A stretch of 64,000 bases of DNA from Aquisphaera giovannonii (lineage in GTDB: Bacteria; Planctomycetota; Planctomycetia; Isosphaerales; Isosphaeraceae). Position 1 is the stretch's first letter. Every line of letters starts with the position of its first letter. This document shows positions 27,750 through 36,380 of the stretch, piece after piece. The notes below the pieces were generated by a model. That model searched no databases. It was not told the DNA's origin and saw only the letters and a program-made list of their open reading frames with translations. The DNA is taken from contig NZ_CP042997.1 in assembly GCF_008087625.1 (NCBI RefSeq), positions 8,246,001 to 8,310,000 on the forward strand, written 5' to 3'. The position numbers and the translations under genes are program-made.

Positions 27750-28450
27750 AGAACCTCCATGAGGCCGAGGTCGCGAGCCGGTTCGACGCCCAGCGGCGTC
27801 GGTTCAAGTCGGCCGTCGCCGACGACGACTACCGGCTGCTGGGCCTGCTCGACGCCGTCGGCCCGGTCCGCGGGCTGACGATCCTGGACCTCGGCTGCGG
27901 CAAGGGCCGCTTCGCCCGGGCGCTCCGGCGTCGTGGGGCGGCGGTGATCGGCGTGGACATCGCCGCGGCCATGCTCGCCGAGGCGACCGGCGTGCCCCGG
28001 GCGCGGGCCTCGTCGCGCCGGCTGCCCTTCCGCGACGCGTCGTTCGACGCCGTCATCGCCGTGGAGGCCGTCGAGCACATGGATCCGGCCGGCTGCGAGG
28101 CGACGCTCCGGGAGGCCCGCCGGGTGCTGCGGCCCGGCGGCCGGCTGGCGATCGTGGACAAGAACGTCGCGGCCCTCTCGGCCCGGCGGCCCTGGCTGCC
28201 GAGCGTCGCGGAGAAGCGGATCGACGAGCTCCGCGGGCGCTGGATGTATCCCGCCTGGGGGCCGGTCCGCGAGCGATGGTTCTGGCCGTCCCGGCTCCGT
28301 CGCGCCCTCGAGCGGCGGTTCGAGCGGGTGGACGTCCGCCGCCTCCTCTCGCCGGCCGAGCGCGAGAGGTGGCTCTTCCGCCGCCTGCCCGCGGCGCGCC
28401 TGATGACGCTCTGGGTCGCCGAGGCCCCGGGAGGCCGCAATGTCCAGTAA
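27746..28450 (+). CDS. Class I SAM-dependent methyltransferase
   Basis: The 234-residue protein has the SAM-binding motif I ILDLGCGKGRFARAL (about 46-60), motif II VIGVDIAAAML, motif FDAVIAVEAVEHM (post II) and LRPGGRLAIVDKN. The C-terminal third is Arg/Trp-rich. It should methylate a glycan, lipid or related small substrate in the cytoplasm. The GTG at 27746 overlaps the preceding stop (GTGA), and the next gene begins 11 bp before its stop. Confidence 0.87.
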   Translation: MKNLHEAEVASRFDAQRRRFKSAVADDDYRLLGLLDAVGPVRGLTILDLGCGKGRFARALRRRGAAVIGVDIAAAMLAEATGVPRARASSRRLPFRDASFDAVIAVEAVEHMDPAGCEATLREARRVLRPGGRLAIVDKNVAALSARRPWLPSVAEKRIDELRGRWMYPAWGPVRERWFWPSRLRRALERRFERVDVRRLLSPAERERWLFRRLPAARLMTLWVAEAPGGRNVQ

Positions 28451-29939
28451 CCTCTACCGCCCGATCCTCGCCCCGCTCCCCCTGCTGCTCTGGAAGACGC
28501 CGCCGGGCCTGGAGCTGATCCTGGGCCAGGAGGGCGTCGCGCACGAGGTCATCCGCGACGCGCACCCGTACGCCTTCCGCCGCGGCCGGTTCGTCCTCTT
28601 CGACGGCCGGACCTCCTCGCGGGCGGAGATCCGCTCGCTGACGACGCGCGAGCAGGTGGCGATCGACGTGGACGCCTTCCGCCGGGCCGAGCCCGCGGAC
28701 CCGTTCGAGGCGCTCGTCGACCAGGGGTCCTCGGGCGCGATCTGGAAGTACAAGCAGTGGCGGCTCCGCGAGCGCGTGGCGAGGCGCCCCAAGGCGGCGA
28801 TCCGCCGCGCCCTGGTGGCCGCCATCCGCGAGGGGGTCGAGTCCGGAGGCGGGGCGTGGATGCGGCTGTCCCCCTTCCCGTACCCCTATCGCTCCGCGTT
28901 CAACCTCCGCGTGGACCTCGACGAGCCGGTGCCGGAGGACTACCACCGCTTCGCGCTCTCGCGGAACCTGCTCGCCGATTGCACGACGCATTTCGTGAGC
29001 ACGCAGGCGTACGAACAGCATCCCGTGGTGATGGCCGACCTGCTGCGGCAGGACACCCAGTCGCACGGCCACTTCCACTACGTCTACCGCGACCCGGTCG
29101 CCAACCTGCGGAACCTGGAGCGGGCGGACCGCATCCTCCGCGACCGGGGGTTCGAGCCCGCCGCCTTCGCCGGGCCGCACGGGCGGTGGAATCCCGGGCT
29201 GGACGACGCCATGGAGTCGCTCGGCTACGCGTATTCCTCGGACTTCCAGATCGGCTACGACGACCTCCCCTTCTTCCCGTGGAAGGGGGCGCGGTTCTCC
29301 CAGGTCCTCCAGGTGCCGATCCATCCGGTCTGCGAGGGCCTCTTCCTCGAGGACGGCGCGACCGACGGCCGGATCGTGGCGGAGTACCTCTGCCGCGTGG
29401 TCGAGGCCAAGGTCGCGGCGGGCGAGCCGGCCTTCGTCTACGGCCATCCCGAGCGGCGCCTGGGCCGGATGCCCGAGGTGATCATCGGCCTCAACCGGGT
29501 CCTCCAGGGGCACTCCCTCGTGTGGAGGACGACCCTCACCGAGATGGCCCGATGGTGGCGATGGCGGGCCTCCCGGCGGTACGTGGTCCTCCCCCGCGAG
29601 GGGGGCCGGCTGGAGATCCAGCTGGAGGACTGGGACGACGAGTACCCGCTGGCGATGGAGATCCACCGGGGCGCCTTCTCGTGCACGATCCCGATCCGGG
29701 GCACGCGGACCGTGGTGCGGCCGGAGGACCTCGCGTACGAGCGCCGGGAGGAGCCCGGCGGGGGCCTGCTCCGGCCCCCGTACCCCGACCATCGCCAGCG
29801 CGGCCTGCGGGAGACCGTGCGGCGGGCGATCGACTGGGAGACGGTGACTCCGCTGGATGAGCTGTCCTCGGCCACGCTGTCCGACCGCGTCAAGAAGGGG
29901 CTCAGGTGGTGGAAACTTCGACGGACCGGGACCGGCTGA
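28440..29939 (+). CDS. NodB-like polysaccharide deacetylase family protein
   Basis: The 499-residue protein carries the family motifs in order: the Asp pair in FNLRVDLDEP (about 155-164), the metal histidines in SHGHFHYVY (His-x3-His, about 203-211), and FAGPHGRWNPGLDDAMESLG. The N-terminal 140 residues and C-terminal beta-rich part are extra. Family members remove N- or O-acetyl groups from glycans. The ATG at 28440 has GGGAGG about 5 bases upstream and overlaps the methyltransferase end. No signal peptide is obvious, so a cytoplasmic substrate such as a lipid-linked sugar is inferred. Activity is uncertain. Confidence 0.75.
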   Translation: MSSNLYRPILAPLPLLLWKTPPGLELILGQEGVAHEVIRDAHPYAFRRGRFVLFDGRTSSRAEIRSLTTREQVAIDVDAFRRAEPADPFEALVDQGSSGAIWKYKQWRLRERVARRPKAAIRRALVAAIREGVESGGGAWMRLSPFPYPYRSAFNLRVDLDEPVPEDYHRFALSRNLLADCTTHFVSTQAYEQHPVVMADLLRQDTQSHGHFHYVYRDPVANLRNLERADRILRDRGFEPAAFAGPHGRWNPGLDDAMESLGYAYSSDFQIGYDDLPFFPWKGARFSQVLQVPIHPVCEGLFLEDGATDGRIVAEYLCRVVEAKVAAGEPAFVYGHPERRLGRMPEVIIGLNRVLQGHSLVWRTTLTEMARWWRWRASRRYVVLPREGGRLEIQLEDWDDEYPLAMEIHRGAFSCTIPIRGTRTVVRPEDLAYERREEPGGGLLRPPYPDHRQRGLRETVRRAIDWETVTPLDELSSATLSDRVKKGLRWWKLRRTGTG

Positions 29940-31060
29940 TGGCGTGGACCTCGTCATCCCTGGGGCACGACCTCCCCACCGCGGAGTGGCTGCGATCCCG
30001 GTCCGCGCACGCCAGGGCCGACGGCGCGATCCTCCTGCACGCCCCGTCGTTCGCCTTCCAGGCGCCCGGGGGCGGCGAGAATCAGCTCGTCCAGACGGGC
30101 CGTCACCTGGAGGCCATCGGCCGGGCCGTCGGGCTCTTCTGCCCGTGGACCGACCGCCTGGACCGCGCGGCGGTGCTCCACCTGTTCGGGATGTCGCGCG
30201 AGGGGCTCGAGCTGGCCCGCCGCGCGAAGGCCCGGGGCACGCCCGTGGTCCTCTCGCCGATCTGCTGGTTCGAGCCGGCGGCGCTGTGGCACCTGGAGGA
30301 CCGGCCGGCGGCGCGTCTGAAGGGCCTGGCCGGCTGGGCCGCGCGTCGGGCGGTCCCCTCCATGCCGGGCTGGCGCCGGGAGCTGCTGTCGCTCGCCGAT
30401 CGGGTCCTGCCCAATTCGCACGCCGAGGCCCGCCAGCTCGCCCGGCTCTTCGGCGTGGACGACCGGAAGATCGCGGTGGTCCCCAACGGCGTGTTGGAGC
30501 GGTTCCGCCACGCGACGCCGGACGCGTTCCGCGGGCGCCACGGCGTCGAGGATTTCGTCCTGTTCGTCGGGCGGATCGAGCCCCGCAAGAACCCGCTGGG
30601 CCTGATCCTCGCCGCCCGGCTGCTGGGCGTCCGCGTGGTGGCCATGGGCGCGGCGCCGGCGGAGCACCGCGGCTACCTGGAGCGTTGCCGCGAGGCGGGG
30701 GGATCGCTCGTCCGCTGGCTGGGCGAGCACGAGCACGACGACCCGCTGCTCGCCTCCGCGTACGCCGCCGCGAGGGTCTTCGCGTTGCCGAGCTGGTTCG
30801 AGACCCCGGGCCTGGCCGCCCTCGAGGCCGCGCTGGCCGGGTCCAGGGTGGTGATCACGCCCTACGGCTCGACGCGGGAATACTTCGGCGAGCACGCCGA
30901 GTACGCCCGGCCGGACCGCGTCGACGAGGTCGCCGAGGCGATCGCGCGGTGCTGGGCGAGGCCCCGGGATCCTGCCCTGGCGTCATTCGTCGCTTCGAAT
31001 TACCTTTGGGGCCGCGTCGCGGCGAGAACGGCGGAGGTGTATGACCAGGTCGCCCGCTAG
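29906..31060 (+). CDS. Family 4 glycosyltransferase
   Basis: The 384-residue GT-B protein shows VLPNSHAEARQLARLFGV, VVPNGVLERF, FVLFVGRIEPRKNPLGLI and the acceptor-domain E-x7-E region (FALPSWFETPGLAALEAAL). The GTG at 29906 follows AAGGGG by about 5 bases and overlaps the deacetylase by 34 bp; an ATG at 29939 (TGATG overlap with the preceding stop) is an alternative that would shorten it by 11 residues. It transfers sugars with retention of configuration, typically in exopolysaccharide or LPS assembly. Confidence 0.87.
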   Translation: MVETSTDRDRLMAWTSSSLGHDLPTAEWLRSRSAHARADGAILLHAPSFAFQAPGGGENQLVQTGRHLEAIGRAVGLFCPWTDRLDRAAVLHLFGMSREGLELARRAKARGTPVVLSPICWFEPAALWHLEDRPAARLKGLAGWAARRAVPSMPGWRRELLSLADRVLPNSHAEARQLARLFGVDDRKIAVVPNGVLERFRHATPDAFRGRHGVEDFVLFVGRIEPRKNPLGLILAARLLGVRVVAMGAAPAEHRGYLERCREAGGSLVRWLGEHEHDDPLLASAYAAARVFALPSWFETPGLAALEAALAGSRVVITPYGSTREYFGEHAEYARPDRVDEVAEAIARCWARPRDPALASFVASNYLWGRVAARTAEVYDQVAR

Positions 31061-32402
31061 TCCCAGGCCGGTCCGCACGGGCCGCTACCGCTACAGCAAG
31101 CTGCGGTGGCGGCTGCTCGCCCACGCCGTCGACGGCGTGGGCACCGTGGCCATGCGGGCCTGGCGATGCGTCCAGCCCGAGCGGGCCGCCCCGGCCCCGC
31201 GCCGGATCCTGCTCATCCAGCTCGACCACCTGGGTGACTCGGTCCTGAGCAGCCCGCTGATCGAGAACCTCCGGAAGGCGTACCCGGACGCGGCCCTCGA
31301 CGTGCTGGCCTCGCCGAGCAACCACGAGGTCTTCGAGGCCGACCCTCGGATCGATCGCGTGAGGGTCGCCGCGAAGACATGGTTCGAACGCTATCCCGGC
31401 CGCTGGAGCATGCTGCGCGCCGTCTGGGACCTCGGCCGGTCGATCCGGGGCGAGGGATATGACCTCGGGATCGACGTCCGCGGCGACATCCTCACCGTGC
31501 TCGTCCTGGCCCTCGGCGGCGTCCCGCGCCGGGTCGGCTGGACGATGGGCGGCGGCGGCTTCCTCCTGACCGACGTGGCCCGCTGGGTCCGCGGCCGCCA
31601 CGAGGTCCGCTCGCGGATGGCGCTCCTGGAGCCCCTGGGCATCGAGGCCGAGCCCGAGCCGCGTGCGGTCGTCCACGTCACCGGCCGCGACCGCGCGGCC
31701 GCGGCGAGGGTGCTCGCGGAGGCCTGGCCCCGCAGGTCGGCGAGGCGGGCGGAAGTCCCGGTCGGCGCGGCCGTCGCGGCCGATTCGGCCGGATGGTCGA
31801 GGCCGAGGGACCTGCGACCCGTCCCGCTCCCGCCGATCCCCGCCGAAGCCGGCGACGCCCTCCACGCGGGCCGCTTCGGCCACATGCCGCCCCTCCTGGC
31901 GATCCACACCGGGGCCGGCACCGCCGCCAAGCGATGGCCGGCGGCACACTGGTGCGAACTGGCCCGGCGCTTCCTCCAGGACGGCTGGCGGATCGTCGTC
32001 GTGGGCGGGCCCGATGACCTGCCGTCGAGCGAAGGCCTGCCGAGGCACGACCGCCTCCGCAACGTGGCGGGCAAGCTTTCCGTCACGCAGACCGCGGCCC
32101 TCCTGGAGCGGGCCGACCTGTTCATCGGCGCCGATTCCGGCCCCGCCCACCTGGCGGCCTCGGCCGGGACCCTCTCCGTGGTCCTCTTCAGCGGGACGAA
32201 TCACGCCGCACAGTGGCGGCCCTGGTCGCGGCATTCCCTCATCCTCCGCCACAAGGTCCCGTGCCGCCCCTGCCACCAGAAGGCCTGCCCGCTTGCCGAT
32301 CACCCCTGCATGAGCGAGCTGACCCCGGACCGCGTCCACCGCGCCGCGATCCGCTGGTGGAGCCGGGTCCATCACGCCGAATCCCCGCACAACCCGATCT
32401 GA
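31041..32402 (+). CDS. Family 9 glycosyltransferase (heptosyltransferase-like)
   Basis: The 453-residue protein has the N-terminal Rossmann motif RRILLIQLDHLGDSVLSSPL (54-73), and the C-terminal donor site LLAIHTGAGTAAKRWPAAHW plus FIGADSGPAHLAASAG, typical of ADP-heptose transferases. Between the two domains is a Pro/Arg/Ala-rich insert of about 55 residues (about 231-285) not usual in the family. The cysteines near the end (CRPCHQKAC) are common in the group. It overlaps the GT4 gene by 20 bp. In the operon it probably extends a lipid-linked oligosaccharide. Confidence 0.9.
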   Translation: MTRSPASPRPVRTGRYRYSKLRWRLLAHAVDGVGTVAMRAWRCVQPERAAPAPRRILLIQLDHLGDSVLSSPLIENLRKAYPDAALDVLASPSNHEVFEADPRIDRVRVAAKTWFERYPGRWSMLRAVWDLGRSIRGEGYDLGIDVRGDILTVLVLALGGVPRRVGWTMGGGGFLLTDVARWVRGRHEVRSRMALLEPLGIEAEPEPRAVVHVTGRDRAAAARVLAEAWPRRSARRAEVPVGAAVAADSAGWSRPRDLRPVPLPPIPAEAGDALHAGRFGHMPPLLAIHTGAGTAAKRWPAAHWCELARRFLQDGWRIVVVGGPDDLPSSEGLPRHDRLRNVAGKLSVTQTAALLERADLFIGADSGPAHLAASAGTLSVVLFSGTNHAAQWRPWSRHSLILRHKVPCRPCHQKACPLADHPCMSELTPDRVHRAAIRWWSRVHHAESPHNPI

Positions 32403-32472
32403 CGCAGCGAGGCTTCGACCCGAGAGCATCGCATCGTGAACCCGATTCATGAGGACCCGCGAGGACGTCGAG

Positions 32473-32661
32473 ATGACGCAAGATCCCATTCCGGCCCGGG
32501 ACGAAAGCGGGGCGAGGACGCCCTCGCGGACCCGCCTCCTCGGCGCCGTCCGCGACTGGGTCGTCCTCGCCTGGGTCATCGTCTGGTTCTGGGTCTACGT
32601 CCAGACCGCGCTGGCCGAGCGGTTCCCTCAGCTCTTGGGCTGGACGCGACGGCTCTGGTGA
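32473..32661 (+). CDS. Small membrane protein at the end of the glycan operon
   Basis: The 62-residue protein has a charged N terminus and one predicted transmembrane helix (DWVVLAWVIVWFWVYVQTAL, about 28-47) with an aromatic-rich tail. The ATG at 32473 has GAGGA about 8 bases upstream; an ATG at 32449 has none. It follows the GT9 gene by 70 bp and ends 6 bp before the convergent kinase gene. No family is recognised. A role in anchoring or assembling the glycosyltransferases is conceivable but not shown. Confidence 0.6.
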   Translation: MTQDPIPARDESGARTPSRTRLLGAVRDWVVLAWVIVWFWVYVQTALAERFPQLLGWTRRLW

Positions 32662-32667
32662 GCGCGA

Positions 32668-35613
32668 TCAGCGGCCAGGTGGCGAGGGCGGGACCGGCGG
32701 CACCGGCACGGGTGGGCTCGACGCCCCGGTCTCGCCCGGGACGATCGTCGCGCGGAGCAGGCCGCTGGCGACGTCCCAGAACTTGACGGTCTGGTCCATG
32801 CTGCCCGTGGCGAGGGTCTTGCCGTCGGGCGAGAAGGCCAGGGCGTAGATGCTGCCGTCGTGGGCCCACAGCTCGTGGGTCTTCTGGCGGGTCGCGACCT
32901 CCCAGAGCGTGACCTTGCAAGGCAGGGCCTTGTCGTGGGCGGCGCCCGGCTCGCCCTCCGAGGCGGCGAGGAGCCTCCCGTCGGGCGAGAACCGCACGCC
33001 GAGAACCGCACGATCGAACGGGCCGAGCATGGCCAGCGACTTGCCGGACTCCGCGTCCCAGAGGCGAACGGCGCGGTCCTGGCCCGCCGAGGCGAGGACC
33101 TTCCCGTCGGGCGAATAGTCCAGCGACTCGACCGGCGCCCCGAGGGACTCGATGGTCGCGACGCGGCGATTGGCCTCGACCTCGTAGATGAGGATTTCGC
33201 CCGGCTCTCCGCCCACCGCGACGTGCTGCTTGCCAACGGGCCGGACCGCCACCGCGAAGACGCGACCGGGATAGTCCCGCCGGTTCGTCGCGGTGGGCTT
33301 CGCGTCTTCCGTGACGATGGCCCCGCTTTCCCAGGTCCCGATCACCAGGTTCCGACCGTCCCGCAGGTATCTCAGGTCGTTGATCGGGGAGTCAATCGAG
33401 GCCCCGTGGATGCTCCCTGCATCCGCTTTGAGAGTGCCCAGCTCGAGCCGGCCCCCGAGCGTGCCGGCCTCGTACGTGCCCCCGTCCGATGAAACCGCCA
33501 CGGCCCGGTAGGCGTCGGGCTGGACCGAGACGTCCGCGAATCGCCGCTTCTCGACGTCCCAGGTCCGGAGGGGAGATGCCTCGCCGTTGATCCCCTGCTG
33601 GCCGATCACCAGGCGCTTGCCGTCGGGCGAATAGGCGAGGCTCCAGACGAGCGCCCGACCCACGAGCGGGACATATTCGCCCTGGCCGTGGCGGACCGTG
33701 ATCGTCGTGATCGACGTCGCCCCGGGCGCGGCCGCCGCCGGGGGAACGGGCGGGACGGAGGGTACGGCCGGAGAAGGCGAGGGTGCCGACGGCAGCGCCG
33801 AGGGCGTCTCCGGAGGCGCGGGCACCGATGGGACGGAGGGGAGGGACGGGGCCGCGGGCCCCTCGTGTGCGGGCGGCGTTGGCGGGGCGGGGAGGGTTGG
33901 CGCGAGCGGCGGGTTCGGCTTCGTCTCGGTGACCTTCAGCATCCCGCCGGGCCCGACCTCGACCGTTCGGCCTTTACGCACCGCGGGCGTGGAGGTGGTG
34001 ACCGTCGTGGCCACCTCGTCCGCCTCGAAATCGATCGCGACGATCTTCCTGGTCCCCCGGGTGATCGAGATGATTTCGTCCCGCACCGGCTGGCCGTTGC
34101 GGGTGGCGACGACCCGGTGCGGCCCCGTCTTGAGCCGGATCTGCTGCGGCCCGGCGCCGCCGATCACGATCGTCTCGTCGTCCACCTCGACCTTGACCTC
34201 GGGGTCGTCCACCTTGACGACGAGCGTCCCCTCCGGCGTCTTGATCCGCAGGATCGTGGCCACGAGGTCGGCCGCCTCGGCCAGCCCGCCCGCCCGGACG
34301 ACCCCGATGCTGGCCATGACGGCCACGGCGAGGCACGCGGCGAGGGCCAGGCGGTGCCTCGGCCTCCGCGGGTGCAGCTTGGAGGAGGGCAGCTCGAGCT
34401 CCAGCAGATGCTCCGGGGAGGCCGAGGGTGCCCTGCTCGCGGAGGCCGGCCTCGCCACGGCCGCCGGATGCTGGAGGTGCGCCAGGCCCTGCTCCAGCAG
34501 GTCGGCCACCTCGCCCGCCGTCTGGAAGCGGTCGGCCGGCTCCTTGGCGAGCAGCCGGTCGACGATCGTCGCGAGCCAGTCCGGCGTCTCCGGGTCGATC
34601 TCGCGGACCGGGCGATGCCGATCCTCGCAGACTCGCTTGAGCATGGCCATCGTGGAAGGGGCGCGGAACGGGGGCCGGCCGGAGATCATCGCGTAGAGCA
34701 CCGCGCCCAGGGCGAACAGGTCGGTGCGGCCGTCCACCGGCTCGCCGCGGGCCTGCTCCGGCGCCATGTACTGTGGCGTGCCGGCGATGACCCCGCTCTG
34801 CGTGACGCTCGCGTCGTCCACCGCCCGGGCCAGGCCGAAGTCGGTGAGCTTGACCTTCTCGACGCAGTTCTCCAGGAGGATGTTCGCCGGCTTGATGTCG
34901 CGGTGGACGACGCCCTGGGCGTGGGCCGCGGCGAGGGCCCGAGCCGCCTGCATGCCGATCCGGAGGACCTCCCGCGTGGCCATCGGCCCGGTCGCGTCGA
35001 TCCGCTCCTGGAGCGAGCGGCCGGGGATGAACTGCATCACGAGATAGGGAAGGCCGCGGAACTCGTCCACGGCGTGGATGGCGACGATGTGCTCGTGCCC
35101 GACCGCCGCCGCCGCCTTCGCCTCGCGCTGGAACCGCCGCCGGGCGTTCGCCGAGTGGGCGAGCGACGGGTTGAGCAGCTTGATGGCCACCATCCGGTCC
35201 AGCGACGGGTCGCGGGCCTTGAGCACGACGCCCATGCCCCCCTGGCCCAGCACCTCGACGATCTCGTAGTCGCCGAGCCGCCCGAGCATCCCGGGCCGGT
35301 CCGGGTCCGGCGGGTCCAATAGCCGCAGCCACGCCCGGCTCGGGCCGTCGCCTTCGTCACGGTCGCCCTCGTCGTCGTCGCGGCCGAAGTCCAGCCGGAC
35401 CGTCGCGTGCGCCGGGGCGTCGGGGCCGCCCTCCCGCAGCGAGCGGGCCTCGCCCCAGTAGCGGCTGGCCGCCGCCAGGCGTTCCAGCCGCTCACGGCAG
35501 GGCCCGCAGAATTCGAGGTGCGCGGCCAGCTCGGCCTGTTCGCGGTCGTCCAGCCGGTCCTCCAGCGAGAGCCGGAGCCGGCGTTCGTCGCAGGGTCGCG
35601 TTTCGTCGGGCAT
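32668..35613 (-). CDS. Zinc-anti-sigma/Ser-Thr kinase/WD40 fusion protein
   Basis: The 981-residue protein has an N-terminal zinc-anti-sigma motif H32-x3-C36-x2-C39 (HLEFCGPC). A kinase domain follows (about 115-375) with VLGQGGMGVV, K145, HRDIKPAN (237-244) and DFG (258-260). Next are a transmembrane helix (about 421-439), a PEGA-like domain (IRLKTGPHRVVATRNGQPV), a Pro/Ser-rich linker (about 560-650) and a WD40 propeller (about 665-965; FSPDGKTLATGSMDQTVKFW). It starts 11 bp after the ECF sigma gene's stop. The layout suggests it binds and controls that sigma factor and senses a signal through its outer beta-propeller; this is inference. Catalytic motifs are intact. Confidence 0.9.
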   Translation of the reverse strand: MPDETRPCDERRLRLSLEDRLDDREQAELAAHLEFCGPCRERLERLAAASRYWGEARSLREGGPDAPAHATVRLDFGRDDDEGDRDEGDGPSRAWLRLLDPPDPDRPGMLGRLGDYEIVEVLGQGGMGVVLKARDPSLDRMVAIKLLNPSLAHSANARRRFQREAKAAAAVGHEHIVAIHAVDEFRGLPYLVMQFIPGRSLQERIDATGPMATREVLRIGMQAARALAAAHAQGVVHRDIKPANILLENCVEKVKLTDFGLARAVDDASVTQSGVIAGTPQYMAPEQARGEPVDGRTDLFALGAVLYAMISGRPPFRAPSTMAMLKRVCEDRHRPVREIDPETPDWLATIVDRLLAKEPADRFQTAGEVADLLEQGLAHLQHPAAVARPASASRAPSASPEHLLELELPSSKLHPRRPRHRLALAACLAVAVMASIGVVRAGGLAEAADLVATILRIKTPEGTLVVKVDDPEVKVEVDDETIVIGGAGPQQIRLKTGPHRVVATRNGQPVRDEIISITRGTRKIVAIDFEADEVATTVTTSTPAVRKGRTVEVGPGGMLKVTETKPNPPLAPTLPAPPTPPAHEGPAAPSLPSVPSVPAPPETPSALPSAPSPSPAVPSVPPVPPAAAAPGATSITTITVRHGQGEYVPLVGRALVWSLAYSPDGKRLVIGQQGINGEASPLRTWDVEKRRFADVSVQPDAYRAVAVSSDGGTYEAGTLGGRLELGTLKADAGSIHGASIDSPINDLRYLRDGRNLVIGTWESGAIVTEDAKPTATNRRDYPGRVFAVAVRPVGKQHVAVGGEPGEILIYEVEANRRVATIESLGAPVESLDYSPDGKVLASAGQDRAVRLWDAESGKSLAMLGPFDRAVLGVRFSPDGRLLAASEGEPGAAHDKALPCKVTLWEVATRQKTHELWAHDGSIYALAFSPDGKTLATGSMDQTVKFWDVASGLLRATIVPGETGASSPPVPVPPVPPSPPGR

Positions 35614-35624
35614 GGGCCGTGTCC

Positions 35625-36254
35625 TCAAGGTTTGCCGCGGGCTTCGAAGGTGCCGGAGGTCTCCGACTCGACCTTCTCGATGACCGCCCGGAGTCGGGCC
35701 ATCACCCGACTGCGGGCGATGTAGACCGCGCCGACGGAGATCCCCAGCTCGCTCGCCGCGTCCTTCGGCTCCCGCTCCTCGACGGCGGTGAGCCAGAAGG
35801 CCCGCCACGTCGGCTCGCGGAACTCGCCGCGGACCTCGCCGGCGGCCCACTGGAAGAGCCCCCGGCGGTACTCGAGGTCGAACAGGGCGGTCTCCGCCGC
35901 GTCGGGCGCCGGCACCTGGTCCAGGAGCCGCCGGACGTCCGAGTCGCCGGTCGCCTGCGGGCGGGACCGGCGCGCGGCCAGGAGGTTGATCATCAGGTTG
36001 CGGGCGATCCGGAACAGCCAACCCCGGAACGACCCGCGGGCGGGGTCCGGGTCGTAGTCGTCGATCGCCTTCGCCACCGCGCGGAAGACCTCCTGCGCCA
36101 GGTCCGCGGCGTCCGCCTCCTGGAGCCCCCGGGCCCTCGCCAGCCGGTCGATCAGGGGGGCGTAGATCGCCACGAACTCCCCCCAGGCCCGACCGTCCGC
36201 GGGGTCCTTCAGCCGCACCAGCAAGCTCTGCCGCGTCAACGGCGATTCGATCAT
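35625..36254 (-). CDS. ECF RNA polymerase sigma factor (kinase-associated type)
   Basis: The 209-residue protein has region 2 (GEFVAIYAPLIDRLARARGL; DLAQEVFRAVAKAI; FRGWLFRIARNLMINLL) and region 4 (FWLTAVEEREPKDAASELGI then VGAVYIARSRVMARLR). It directs RNA polymerase to alternative promoters. It is cotranscribed with the kinase fusion that carries an anti-sigma motif, a pairing known for planctomycete ECF groups. The ATG at 36254 has GGAGGG about 8 bases upstream; an upstream start at 36278 would add eight residues. Confidence 0.92.
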   Translation of the reverse strand: MIESPLTRQSLLVRLKDPADGRAWGEFVAIYAPLIDRLARARGLQEADAADLAQEVFRAVAKAIDDYDPDPARGSFRGWLFRIARNLMINLLAARRSRPQATGDSDVRRLLDQVPAPDAAETALFDLEYRRGLFQWAAGEVRGEFREPTWRAFWLTAVEEREPKDAASELGISVGAVYIARSRVMARLRAVIEKVESETSGTFEARGKP

Positions 36255-36380
36255 CGCGTGCCCTCCGCGATAAGACACAGCAGACCCGCGGATTCCTTTC
36301 AGAGATTCTCAGATTCCCGGGGGCGGGACGCCAGGCCGCCCGTGCCCGCAGGATGGGGAAGGTCGGTAGACGCCGGGAAT

